A DNA stretch of 40,209 nt from Thermoplasmata archaeon (GTDB lineage Archaea; Thermoplasmatota; E2; DHVEG-1): assembly GCA_020054495.1 (NCBI GenBank), contig JAHWGK010000024.1, positions 1 through 40,209 on the forward strand. The letters run 5' to 3'. Of the stretch, positions 1 to 7,866 are shown piece after piece (positions within the stretch are counted from its first letter, which is position 1; every line of letters starts with the position of its first letter). Position numbers and translations under genes: made by a program. The notes beneath the pieces are model-generated. The model worked only from the letters and a program-made list of their open reading frames with translations. It searched no databases and had not been told where the DNA came from.

Positions 1-543
1 AGCGAAGCTGGATGTATAATGTGGAATATTGGTTTTGACTCAATTTCACAAAAAGCTCTTAATAATGCAGGTAAAAAAATAAACAAAGTTAATGAGTATG
101 AATCTGTTGTAAAAAAAATCCATGATTATGGAGTCGCTGTAGTTGCTCAATTTATTTTTGGTTTTGATGCTGAAAATAAAGATATATTCCATAATACTAT
201 TGATACAATTAATAAAATTGGAATAGATATTCCTGCTTTTAATATTCTAACACCTTTTCCAGGAACACCATTATATGATAGATTAGATAATGAAGGAAGA
301 ATTCTAACAAGAGATTGGACAAAATATGATTTAACAAACGTGGTTTTTCAACCAAAAAATATGTCCATAAACGAACTTTATGAAGGAACAAGGAAAGTCG
401 CTAAAAAATTTTATTCTATGTCTAATATTCTTAAACGAACAATTAACACCTTGGAAAATACAAAAAATCTTTTCAATTCATATTACGTGTTACAAAGGAA
501 TTTAAAGTATAGAGAACGGTATAAAAACCAATTTAATTTTTAG
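1..543 (+). CDS. Radical SAM protein, B12-binding/BchE-like C-terminal part (5' truncated)
   Basis: The reading frame is open from base 1, so the gene begins before the window; an internal ATG at 19 is probably not the start. The visible part is the C-terminal half of a COG1032-type radical SAM enzyme: the stretch IGFDSIS, then FIFGFDAENKDIF, then LTPFPGTPLYDRL, which is the usual end of the radical SAM barrel in this family, followed by a basic helical tail. The CxxxCxxC cluster site would lie upstream and is not seen. The substrate cannot be read from this fragment. The family acts on lipids, cofactors or RNA, and assignment beyond radical SAM is not supported. It ends 40 bases before the next gene on the same strand. 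Confidence 0.8.
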   Translation, partial: SEAGCIMWNIGFDSISQKALNNAGKKINKVNEYESVVKKIHDYGVAVVAQFIFGFDAENKDIFHNTIDTINKIGIDIPAFNILTPFPGTPLYDRLDNEGRILTRDWTKYDLTNVVFQPKNMSINELYEGTRKVAKKFYSMSNILKRTINTLENTKNLFNSYYVLQRNLKYRERYKNQFNF

Positions 544-583
544 ATTATATTTAATAATAAAATAACGAAATATGCGTGGAAAA

Positions 584-1759
584 ATGAAAAAGAGAATATT
601 AATTTTAGGCGGAGGCTCTGGAGATGTTGGTCGTGATGTTTCCCGCATTTTATTATCTAATATGGATATAGTCGACAAATTAACAGTCACATCTCGAAAT
701 TTAGATGTTGCACAAGAATTTGTTAGGAAATTAAAAGACGATCGTGTTATTCCTATAAAACTCGATGTAACAGATATATCTCAATTGAAGAAAATTATGC
801 AGGAGCATGATTTAGTAGTAAACACAGTAGGTCCATTTTTTCGGTATGCAATCCCAATTATTAATGCAGCTATTGAAACTAAAGTAAATTATATTGATAT
901 TTGTGATGATATTGAGCCTACATGGGAAGCGCTACAGCTTGATCGATTTGCAAAAAATGCAGGAATTTTTATTCTCTTGTGTATGGGTTGGTTCCCGGGG
1001 ATATCAAATCTTAGAGCAAAAGCCTTAGCTAGTCAAATGGATAAAGTTGATGAGATTGTTACCGCTTGGGTATTGGGAAAAAAGACAATGGATGGTGAAC
1101 CTTCTTCAGGAATGGCCGGAACAGAACATTTTATCAATGCTCTAACTGGAAATATTATTACCTTTAGGAATGGACGAAGAGCAATTATCCCAGCTTTTCG
1201 AAAAGGAGTACAGCTCAAATTCCCAGAGCCACTTGGGTCATATACTTGTTACCAATTAGAACATCCTGAACCTGTAACTCTACCATATGTAATTCCTGGG
1301 ATTAGAACTGCATCTAACTTAGGAGCATTGTACCCTCATGATCGTAATAAATCAATACGTATGTTAACTAGAACTATTGATTATAAACTTCTCTCGCTAG
1401 GGTTTGTAAATAAGTTGTTAGCTTTGTTATCCAAAACTAAAAGTAAAACAAATTTACCTATTATGAATGGCACCTACGTAGCTTGCATAGGTATAAAAAA
1501 CGGAAAAAAAGGGCAATTGCGCTATAGTGCTACTAATACTAGTGTTACAACAGCTGAAGCTACAAGTCAACCATTGGCATGTGCAGTTCTTCATGCTATA
1601 ATTGGCGATAAAATCAAACCCGGTGTTTATCTTCCAGAAACAGCAATTGATATTGATGATCTAGTTCAACTAGGCAATAAGTTGAAGCTTTCATTTTTTA
1701 TAAATGCAAAAGAAGAAACTGTATGGACTGAAGAAATAGATTCTTTGGAAACAACATAA
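584..1759 (+). CDS. Saccharopine dehydrogenase-like NAD(P)-binding oxidoreductase
   Basis: A 391-residue protein if translation begins at ATG 584, which puts the Rossmann strand and glycine-rich loop (ILILGGGSGDVGR) at the very N-terminus as is usual; ATG 572 would add four residues. After the first strand come VVNTVGPFFRYA and NYIDICDDIEP, the signature of the saccharopine dehydrogenase NADP-binding domain (G-P-F, then Y-x-D). The C-terminal half is the family's alpha/beta domain. Members include lysine-pathway enzymes and many uncharacterised oxidoreductases acting on lipids or polyamines, so the substrate is unknown. It lies close behind the radical SAM gene and could share its transcript. 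It converges on the ArsR-type regulator, with only three bases between the two stops. Confidence 0.75.
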   Translation: MKKRILILGGGSGDVGRDVSRILLSNMDIVDKLTVTSRNLDVAQEFVRKLKDDRVIPIKLDVTDISQLKKIMQEHDLVVNTVGPFFRYAIPIINAAIETKVNYIDICDDIEPTWEALQLDRFAKNAGIFILLCMGWFPGISNLRAKALASQMDKVDEIVTAWVLGKKTMDGEPSSGMAGTEHFINALTGNIITFRNGRRAIIPAFRKGVQLKFPEPLGSYTCYQLEHPEPVTLPYVIPGIRTASNLGALYPHDRNKSIRMLTRTIDYKLLSLGFVNKLLALLSKTKSKTNLPIMNGTYVACIGIKNGKKGQLRYSATNTSVTTAEATSQPLACAVLHAIIGDKIKPGVYLPETAIDIDDLVQLGNKLKLSFFINAKEETVWTEEIDSLETT

Positions 1760-1762
1760 AGC

Positions 1763-2284
1763 TTAGCTCATTTTTTTATTTTTCACTTTCACTATAATTT
1801 TTTTCTTTTTTACTGAAACAAGTTTTTTTAAATCAAGAGTGACGCTTTTATTAATTGCATACTCTTCTATTGGTTTTTTTGGTAACTTTCCGTCTACCTC
1901 ATAAATATAATACCCATCCTCTCCGTCTATTGATCTAATATATTGGTGTTTTCCAACTTTTTTTACTTCAATACCAGGAACCTGTTTTAAGGCATCAAAT
2001 ATACTTTTTTTCTTATTTATTTCAATCAGAGATTCTTGAGTAAATGGTTCTAATGCAACTTCTAAATTTTTAATTTTTGCAGTTAATACATATGTATTTC
2101 CAAATATTCTCTTATTAATCAGGCCAACATGTTCAAGAATTTTGATATGTCTTGAAGTAACTGGGACAGATATATTTAGTTCTCTAGCTAATCCTGACAG
2201 GTGCATTTCTTTATGTATCAGTATCTTTAGAATCTTGATTCTAGTAGAGCTGCTTAGCGCCCGAAATATGTTATCGTTACTCAT
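1763..2284 (-). CDS. ArsR-type winged-helix regulator with DUF4430-like C-terminal domain
   Basis: 173 residues. Residues about 1-75 are an ArsR-like winged helix: FRALSSSTRIKILKIL, the recognition region ISVPVTSRHIKILEHVGLI, then a beta-wing. A linker helix follows. The last 60 residues (about 110-160) carry GYYIYEVDGKL...PIEEYAINKSVTLDLKKLV. I read this as resembling the YWxFYxNGxxA...GADxYxxxxxDxxxW core of DUF4430 (transcobalamin-like) domains; the resemblance is by eye and moderate. The gene is divergent from a DUF4430 membrane-anchored protein, so regulator and target may sense the same ligand. No cysteine metal site typical of ArsR or SmtB is seen. The HTH assignment is solid; the sensor domain is inference. 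Confidence 0.8.
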   Translation of the reverse strand: MSNDNIFRALSSSTRIKILKILIHKEMHLSGLARELNISVPVTSRHIKILEHVGLINKRIFGNTYVLTAKIKNLEVALEPFTQESLIEINKKKSIFDALKQVPGIEVKKVGKHQYIRSIDGEDGYYIYEVDGKLPKKPIEEYAINKSVTLDLKKLVSVKKKKIIVKVKNKKMS

Positions 2285-2345
2285 TTAGGTAAGAATCGTT
2301 ATCAAAAATGTTAGATTTTAATCTTTTGCAATAATTTACCTATTT
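2285..2345. promoter_or_regulatory. Divergent promoter with TAGGTAA/TTACCTA inverted repeat
   Basis: Sixty-one bases separate the regulator from the DUF4430 gene. TAGGTAA at 2286-2292 and TTACCTA at 2336-2342 are exact reverse complements, each lying just beside one start codon. They could be paired operator half-sites for the ArsR-type regulator. The distance between them (43 bases) makes a single dimer site unlikely, so looping or chance is possible. Confidence 0.35.
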
Positions 2346-2801
2346 ATGAATCAGAAAAAAAGAAGTAATATTATCTATACTTCAAAGATCCTTATACCGC
2401 TGATAATTGTAATAAGCTTATTCTTAGGCGGGATAAGCACTGGAATTATTACCTTTGAATCTCCTAATAAAATAATTAATACAGGAAAAGCATCAGCAAC
2501 TATAGAAATTGACTTTGGAGATGGAATAGCATACTCAAGTGTTTTCACCTTGGACAATTCAACAGTTTTTGAATTTCTACTTGAAGTTGAGAAAAATGGA
2601 GACATTAACATAGAAACAACCTATTGGGAACAATTTGATAGCTATATTGTTGATTCAATAACCTATCAAGGTACTAAATATGAAGCTGGTCTTAGCGCAT
2701 ACTGGGCATTTTATATAAATGGACAACCTGCCATGGAGGGTGCAGACAAGATATATGTACAAAATGATGATTTAATCGAATGGAAGTTTGAAAAATTTTA
2801 A
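2346..2801 (+). CDS. DUF4430 (transcobalamin-like) membrane-anchored protein
   Basis: 151 residues. A hydrophobic segment at about 16-35 acts as an uncleaved or cleaved signal, followed by an exported domain. The DUF4430 core is plain: ATIEIDFGDG, a central VFEFLLEVEKN (the position of the conserved LL in these domains), and at the C-terminus YWAFYINGQPAMEGADKIYVQNDD. In family terms this fold binds cobalamin or other small ligands and often accompanies ECF or BtuF-type uptake genes. Here the next gene, 36 bases downstream, is an ECF-like membrane component, so a role in capturing a vitamin-like substrate outside the cell is inferred. It is probably controlled by the divergent ArsR-type gene. 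Confidence 0.8.
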   Translation: MNQKKRSNIIYTSKILIPLIIVISLFLGGISTGIITFESPNKIINTGKASATIEIDFGDGIAYSSVFTLDNSTVFEFLLEVEKNGDINIETTYWEQFDSYIVDSITYQGTKYEAGLSAYWAFYINGQPAMEGADKIYVQNDDLIEWKFEKF

Positions 2802-2837
2802 GATAAAAAAAGAAAATATTTAAAGAGAATTGATATT

Positions 2838-3542
2838 ATGACGCAAGGGATTAAAATGATCGGAAAAATTTTTGAAAATAAAAATAGGTTAATGCTGGCC
2901 GTATTTCTAATCACAATTGGATCAATTATAAGGGTTTTTCTACATAATAATCTTCCAGGATCGCCATCGATTTACATCACAATAAATGGTGTTACTCAAC
3001 CAATGTTTATGTTGGATTTATTCTTTGTTATTGCACTAATTTCTATTATTAGCGGATTGCTTCTTGGAGGGTATTACATGTTTATTGTACCTATTTCAAT
3101 AATGGTAATAACTGATGCCATACTTGGTAACAACTGGATATTATTATTTACATGGTCAGGTTTTGCTATACTAGGGCTCATTGGATACATGCTAAAAACT
3201 AAAAAAAGTCTGACACTACGACATACACCTAGAATACTTGGAGCAGGAATCGGTGGTATTTTATTATATGACATTTGGACTAACTTTGGAACATGGCTAG
3301 GTGGATGGTATACTCATACATGGGAAGGTCTTGCACTTTGTTATACAAGAGCACTCCCGTTTATGTTCTGGCATCTACTATCAACGACAATAGCAATAAC
3401 ACTCGTAATAGTTCCAATTATATATCTGAAGGAACATAATGTGACTATCCCTGATTTCCAAATTAAACCATTAGAAAAGAAAATATCAATTGCCGCACCA
3501 GTGGTTTTAATGGTAATAGCACTTATAAGTCTAATAGTGTAA
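2838..3542 (+). CDS. ECF-type transporter substrate-binding (S) membrane protein, DUF6580-like
   Basis: 234 residues with about six hydrophobic segments. After the first segment comes a soluble stretch, then paired helices and the motifs VITDAILGNNWILLFTW and YTRALPFMFWHLLSTT, which resemble ECF S-component proteins (DUF6580 group). It has no ATPase domain, so energising A and T components would have to be encoded elsewhere. It follows the DUF4430 gene at 36 bases on the same strand and is likely co-transcribed. Together they look like a binding protein plus membrane importer for a vitamin or cofactor. The substrate (cobalamin or a precursor is the natural guess) is not shown by the sequence. 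Confidence 0.7.
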   Translation: MTQGIKMIGKIFENKNRLMLAVFLITIGSIIRVFLHNNLPGSPSIYITINGVTQPMFMLDLFFVIALISIISGLLLGGYYMFIVPISIMVITDAILGNNWILLFTWSGFAILGLIGYMLKTKKSLTLRHTPRILGAGIGGILLYDIWTNFGTWLGGWYTHTWEGLALCYTRALPFMFWHLLSTTIAITLVIVPIIYLKEHNVTIPDFQIKPLEKKISIAAPVVLMVIALISLIV

Positions 3543-3603
3543 AACCACTCTTTTTTTCTTTTTGTGCAAAACACTTTAAACATAGATATAATTTCAAGAG
3601 TGT

Positions 3604-5331
3604 ATGATTTATCCTTTAGATGACGCTAGAAAGGAAATAACATCCTTACTAAAGAAAGTTTTATCTCAACTAGAATATGATTGTAAAGTAAAACTGGAGA
3701 TTCCTCCAGGAGGTTTAGGTGATTTTGCTTTTCCATGTTTTTCGTTGGCACCTATAGCAAAAAAATCACCCAATGACATAGCAAAAGATATTGCAAAAAA
3801 GATAGAAAAAGGCAAATGGATTGAAAAAGTCGAAACGAATGGTGCCTATGTAAATTTCTTTATTGATAATAAAAATCTTAAAAATTCAACAATAAAATCT
3901 ATCCTTATAAATCAGAAAAATTATGGATATCTGGCAAAGAAAAATAAAAAAGTGATTGTTGAGCACACCTCAGCTAATCCAAATGGACCACTACATGTAG
4001 GAAGAGCAAGGAATCCTATTATTGGTGATACTATTGTTCGAATTTTCAAAGCAGCTGGTTATAACGTTGAGTCACAGTTTTATCTTGATGATATGGGTAA
4101 GCAGGTTGCAATTTTAGCTTGGGGGGTTAATAATCTAGAATTAAAAGATGTTCCAAAACCAGAATACAGCAAACCTGATCATCAAACAGTTGGATTTTAC
4201 CAATTAGCTAGCACTCTTATGGGAAAAGATGAAAAAGTTTCAAAACAAATTGGTGAAATAGTAAAAAAAAGTGAAGAAGGGGAACAAAAAGCAATAGATC
4301 TTGTACATGATGCATATGCTCCGGTTTTAAAGGGGATAAACGAAAGCCTGAATCATATTAATATAGCTGTTGACAAATATGTCCCTGAATCAAATTTTGT
4401 CAGAGATAAAAGCGTTGATTTTGTTGTTGAAAAATTAAAGCAATCAAAATATTGTGGCAAAGAAGAAGGCGCCTTTTATCTAGATATGGAACCTTTTGGA
4501 ATTCAGGGTAGAAATACAAAATTTGTATTTCTCCGTAAAGATGGAACAACCCTTTATGCAACCAGAGATATAGCTTATCATCTATGGAAAGCAAAACATG
4601 CCGATTTACTGGTAAATGTACTTGGTGAGGACCATAAACTTGAATCAAAACAAGTCGAAATAGCATTGAATCTAGTAGGTGCAAAGATGATTCCTAGAGT
4701 AATTTTCTATTCGTTTGTATCTCTTCCAGGTGGAAAAATGTCTACTAGACGCGGAAGAGTTGTATATATTGATGATCTCATCGACGAATGTGTAAAACGT
4801 GCATATGATGAAGTTAAAAAAAGACGGGGAAAAGAACTCTCAGAAAAAAAGATGAAAGAAATAGCAGAAAAGATAGGTATAGGTGCTTTGCGTTACAACA
4901 TCATAAAAGTTCAACCTGAAAAAGATATAGCTTTCAAATGGGAAGAAGCATTAAACTTTGAAGGAAACGCCTCACCGTTTATTCAATATTCTCATGCACG
5001 CGCCTGTAGTATCCTTTCAAAAAAGCAGGATGAAATAAAAGATGTTGATGCTACTTTATTAAACCATGATTCAGAAATAGATCTGATAAAAAAATTAGCC
5101 AGGTTTCCAATTGTTATTGATGATGCATGCGAAGGGTGCAAACCACATAGCATAACTAATTATTTATTCGAGGTTGCCTCTCAGTTTAACCAGTTTTACA
5201 GGGATTGTCCTGTTTTACCAGAAAAAAATAACAAACTCAGAATTGGAAGACTTGCATTGGTTGATTCAACAAGAATTGTAATACAAAACGGTTTAGACCT
5301 TCTTGGTATTGTTGCGCCTGAAGAAATGTAG
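3604..5331 (+). CDS. argS: Arginyl-tRNA synthetase
   Basis: 575 residues, full length for ArgS; charges tRNA-Arg with arginine in the cytoplasm. The N-terminal Add1 domain is followed by the class I HIGH-equivalent HVGR at 131-134 inside TSANPNGPLHVGRARN, which is characteristic of ArgS. The KMSK-equivalent is KMSTRRG at 378-384. The anticodon-binding DALR domain ends the protein (ASPFIQYSHARACSIL, then ALVDSTRIVIQNGLDLLGI). The start ATG at 3604 is supported because the Add1 domain begins directly. It is a single-gene unit between the ECF-like gene and a convergent coiled-coil gene. Confidence 0.97.
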   Translation: MIYPLDDARKEITSLLKKVLSQLEYDCKVKLEIPPGGLGDFAFPCFSLAPIAKKSPNDIAKDIAKKIEKGKWIEKVETNGAYVNFFIDNKNLKNSTIKSILINQKNYGYLAKKNKKVIVEHTSANPNGPLHVGRARNPIIGDTIVRIFKAAGYNVESQFYLDDMGKQVAILAWGVNNLELKDVPKPEYSKPDHQTVGFYQLASTLMGKDEKVSKQIGEIVKKSEEGEQKAIDLVHDAYAPVLKGINESLNHINIAVDKYVPESNFVRDKSVDFVVEKLKQSKYCGKEEGAFYLDMEPFGIQGRNTKFVFLRKDGTTLYATRDIAYHLWKAKHADLLVNVLGEDHKLESKQVEIALNLVGAKMIPRVIFYSFVSLPGGKMSTRRGRVVYIDDLIDECVKRAYDEVKKRRGKELSEKKMKEIAEKIGIGALRYNIIKVQPEKDIAFKWEEALNFEGNASPFIQYSHARACSILSKKQDEIKDVDATLLNHDSEIDLIKKLARFPIVIDDACEGCKPHSITNYLFEVASQFNQFYRDCPVLPEKNNKLRIGRLALVDSTRIVIQNGLDLLGIVAPEEM

Positions 5332-5374
5332 AATAAAATGCTATTATTCTGATTTTATATCAACAAAAACAAAT

Positions 5375-5860
5375 TCAATCCGATTTTTTAGAAGATCTGC
5401 TATGCAATTCAGTAACTTCTCTATCTGAGAGTGCACCTTTATTAACTAATTTCATCATAAGGAAATTATTGTGGTTCAATAGATAGTTAACTTTTTCATT
5501 TACTTGTGAAATCATTTCAGTCTGTTGAACAATTTCCTTTTCACGACTTTTTGTATAATTCAATATGTTTTCAATTTCTTTAGTCTTACTTTTTACTAAA
5601 GAATCAATATTTTTTTCAATTTTACTAGATATAGATTTTATTTCATCTGCAAGAAGTTTTTGATTATCCTCTTGAATTTGTTTTAAGATTTTATCTTTGA
5701 ATTCATCTAAATCCTGTAGCTTTTTTATTAGTTCTTTTGCGCCTCCTACTCTTTGTTGCAACAACTCAATTTTTGATTTCTCCATGGAAATCATCTGATC
5801 TATCTGTGTGCATTTATCATTTAATTCTGAAATTTTAAGTTGTAAATATCCTTCTTTCAT
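5375..5860 (-). CDS. Coiled-coil protein of unknown function
   Basis: 161 residues, almost wholly charged alpha-helix with leucine/isoleucine heptads from about residue 5 to 130 (for example KIELLQQRVGGAKELIKKLQDL, broken by a GG at about 39-40). There is no signal peptide, no cysteine pair and no recognisable enzyme motif. The final 25 residues are polar (LHSRSSKKSD). It could be a structural or scaffold protein acting as an oligomer. I do not recognise a family. It stands alone, convergent with argS and divergent from the radical SAM gene at 6049. Confidence 0.65.
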   Translation of the reverse strand: MKEGYLQLKISELNDKCTQIDQMISMEKSKIELLQQRVGGAKELIKKLQDLDEFKDKILKQIQEDNQKLLADEIKSISSKIEKNIDSLVKSKTKEIENILNYTKSREKEIVQQTEMISQVNEKVNYLLNHNNFLMMKLVNKGALSDREVTELHSRSSKKSD

Positions 5861-6048
5861 ATAACACCCTCAAAATTTTTTTAATACCTTTAAATAGAAT
5901 TTCTTTTAAAAATATAGCTCTCAATTTTAAAATTCTAATTTTCTAGTAATTAACCACAACTAATTTGTTACATCTCATCTCATTTCCATAATATGCTGTT
6001 ATACCAAACTGAAAAATATATCAAATTAAATATCCTGCTGACCATACA

Positions 6049-6840
6049 ATGCAATACAAACAAGTAAAAGTTGACTTTTTATTAAATAAAATAACAACAA
6101 AGGATAAACTATTTGGTGGAGACTACACAATTGATCCTTATCAAAACTGTGAATTTGGATGTTTATATTGTGACTCGTCGTTTGATAAAACAATTTATGT
6201 TAAAATAAATGCAGTGGAAACTCTTGAAAAAGAACTAGAAAAATCAAAAAAAGGTACAATAATAGTTGGCTCTGTTCATGATCCATATCAAAAAATTGAA
6301 GAAGAATTCCATATCACCAGAGATTTACTAAAAATCATTGAACAAAATGGTTTTCCTTGTCACATTCTAACAAAATCAGATTTGGTGATTAGAGATGTTG
6401 ATATTCTCTCCCAGATAGAAAATTGTTTTGTAACAATAAGTATAACATCTCTGAGAGAGTCTATTACAAAAATTTTTGAAAAAAATGTGCCTTCACCAAA
6501 AATAAGATTGCAAACTATTAAAAAGCTCACAAATGAAGGTATTAGATCAGGTCTAGCATTAATACCTGTTCTTCCATATATCGTTGAAAAAGAGTTTAAA
6601 GATATTTTTAATTCTGCAAAGATTCATAGCGCTCAGTATGTTCTACATAAACATCTGGAACTTAAAGGCGATCAAAAAACATTTTTCATTAACATTTTAA
6701 AAGAGTTCTATCCAAGTCTTGTTGAAAAATATAAAAAATTGTATGAAAACAACTACATGCCAGATGATAAATATATTCTAAAAATTAATAATCTTATTAA
6801 TGAACAGTGTAAAAATTTTGAATTAATGAATAAAATTTAG
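6049..6840 (+). CDS. Radical SAM protein of the SPL (spore photoproduct lyase-like) group
   Basis: 263 residues. The opening YTIDPYQNCEFGCLYCD holds the [4Fe-4S] motif with cysteines 34, 38 and 41, in the CxxxCxxC arrangement. The sequence preceding the first cysteine (NPYxGC-like) is typical of COG1533 SPL-like proteins. GSVHDPYQKIEEEF corresponds to the conserved TDPYQPxE region of that group, and the barrel continues with CHILTKSDLVIRDVDIL. The family includes DNA photoproduct lyases and many enzymes of unknown substrate; photolyase activity is not claimed. The downstream neighbour is another radical SAM enzyme (taw1), 56 bases away, with its own TATA-like sequence, so they may be separately transcribed. 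Confidence 0.85.
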   Translation: MQYKQVKVDFLLNKITTKDKLFGGDYTIDPYQNCEFGCLYCDSSFDKTIYVKINAVETLEKELEKSKKGTIIVGSVHDPYQKIEEEFHITRDLLKIIEQNGFPCHILTKSDLVIRDVDILSQIENCFVTISITSLRESITKIFEKNVPSPKIRLQTIKKLTNEGIRSGLALIPVLPYIVEKEFKDIFNSAKIHSAQYVLHKHLELKGDQKTFFINILKEFYPSLVEKYKKLYENNYMPDDKYILKINNLINEQCKNFELMNKI

Positions 6841-6896
6841 GTTATAAGAACGCAATTAATATATAAAGTAAATATTATGGCTGAATTTGTAATTGC

Positions 6897-7838
6897 ATGA
6901 ATATAGAATCACGTAAGATTCTTGAAAAACAACACTACGCTTTAGTTGGACATCATTCAGGTGTAAAACTTTGTCACTGGATGAGACAAAGCTTACTTTT
7001 TAAAAGAGAATGTTATAAGCAAACATTTTATGGAATAAAGTCGCATCGTTGTTTGCAAATAACTCCATCTATAAATCAATGTAATCAAATGTGTTTATTT
7101 TGTTGGAGGCATCAAGGCTTTACTGAAAAAGATTTCAAGGAAATTGATGATCCAAAATATATTTTAGATACTTCAATTGAGGCTCAGCGAAAACTTATAA
7201 CTGGTTTTAAAGGCGATGAACGCTGTGATCAGAAAAAATGGAAAGAAGCAAATGACCCTAACATGTTAGCATGTTCATTAACTGGCGAGCCTACATTATA
7301 TCCAAGACTTGGAGAATTTTTTGAAGAATGTCATCATCGTGATATTACAACCTTTTTGGTTACAAATGGGACAAATCCTGAGGCACTAGAAAAATTGCAT
7401 CCATTGCCTAAACAGCTTTATGTTTCAGTTGTCGCACCAAACAAAGAGGTTTATAAAAAAATCTGTGCCCCATTGATTTCTAATGGCTGGGAAAAGATAA
7501 ATCAAACATTAGAATTGCTTCCGTCATTGGATACAAGAACTGTAATACGCCATACTTTAGTTCAGAATTGGAATATGGATGAAAAACATGTCAAGGAATA
7601 TGCTAAACTTGATGAAAAAGCATCACCATTGTTTATTGAGCCTAAAGGCTATGTTTTTGTTGGATATTCTAGAAAAAGAATGAATATTTCCAATATGCCG
7701 TCTCATAATAGTGTGAATGCTTTTGGAAACGCTCTTGCAGAATGCTTAGGCTATGAGTTAGCAATGGAGAAACCAGACTCCAGGGTGGTATTGTTATCTA
7801 GAAATACAAAAACGACAAGGTTTGACAAACAAAGTTAA
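6897..7838 (+). CDS. taw1: 4-demethylwyosine synthase (TYW1 family)
   Basis: 313 residues. This radical SAM enzyme condenses pyruvate carbons onto N1-methylguanosine-37 of tRNA-Phe to give 4-demethylwyosine, the first tricyclic step of wyosine synthesis. The radical SAM cysteines are 62, 66 and 69 (CNQMCLFCWRHQG), and the second cluster cysteines are 26, 39 and 52. The spacing of all six matches the known archaeal TYW1 arrangement, which also confirms the ATG at 6897. A TATA-like ATATATAA at about 6859 would place transcription start only a few bases before the ATG, so the mRNA may be nearly leaderless. Confidence 0.95.
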   Translation: MNIESRKILEKQHYALVGHHSGVKLCHWMRQSLLFKRECYKQTFYGIKSHRCLQITPSINQCNQMCLFCWRHQGFTEKDFKEIDDPKYILDTSIEAQRKLITGFKGDERCDQKKWKEANDPNMLACSLTGEPTLYPRLGEFFEECHHRDITTFLVTNGTNPEALEKLHPLPKQLYVSVVAPNKEVYKKICAPLISNGWEKINQTLELLPSLDTRTVIRHTLVQNWNMDEKHVKEYAKLDEKASPLFIEPKGYVFVGYSRKRMNISNMPSHNSVNAFGNALAECLGYELAMEKPDSRVVLLSRNTKTTRFDKQS

Positions 7839-7866
7839 TAAATCATTAGTTTAACAATATAAATTA

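Noticed and set aside
6877-6900. Seven-codon upstream ORF whose stop overlaps the taw1 start (ATGA)
   Set aside because: The TATA-like element at about 6859 puts transcription start after this ORF's ATG, so it is probably not in the mRNA.
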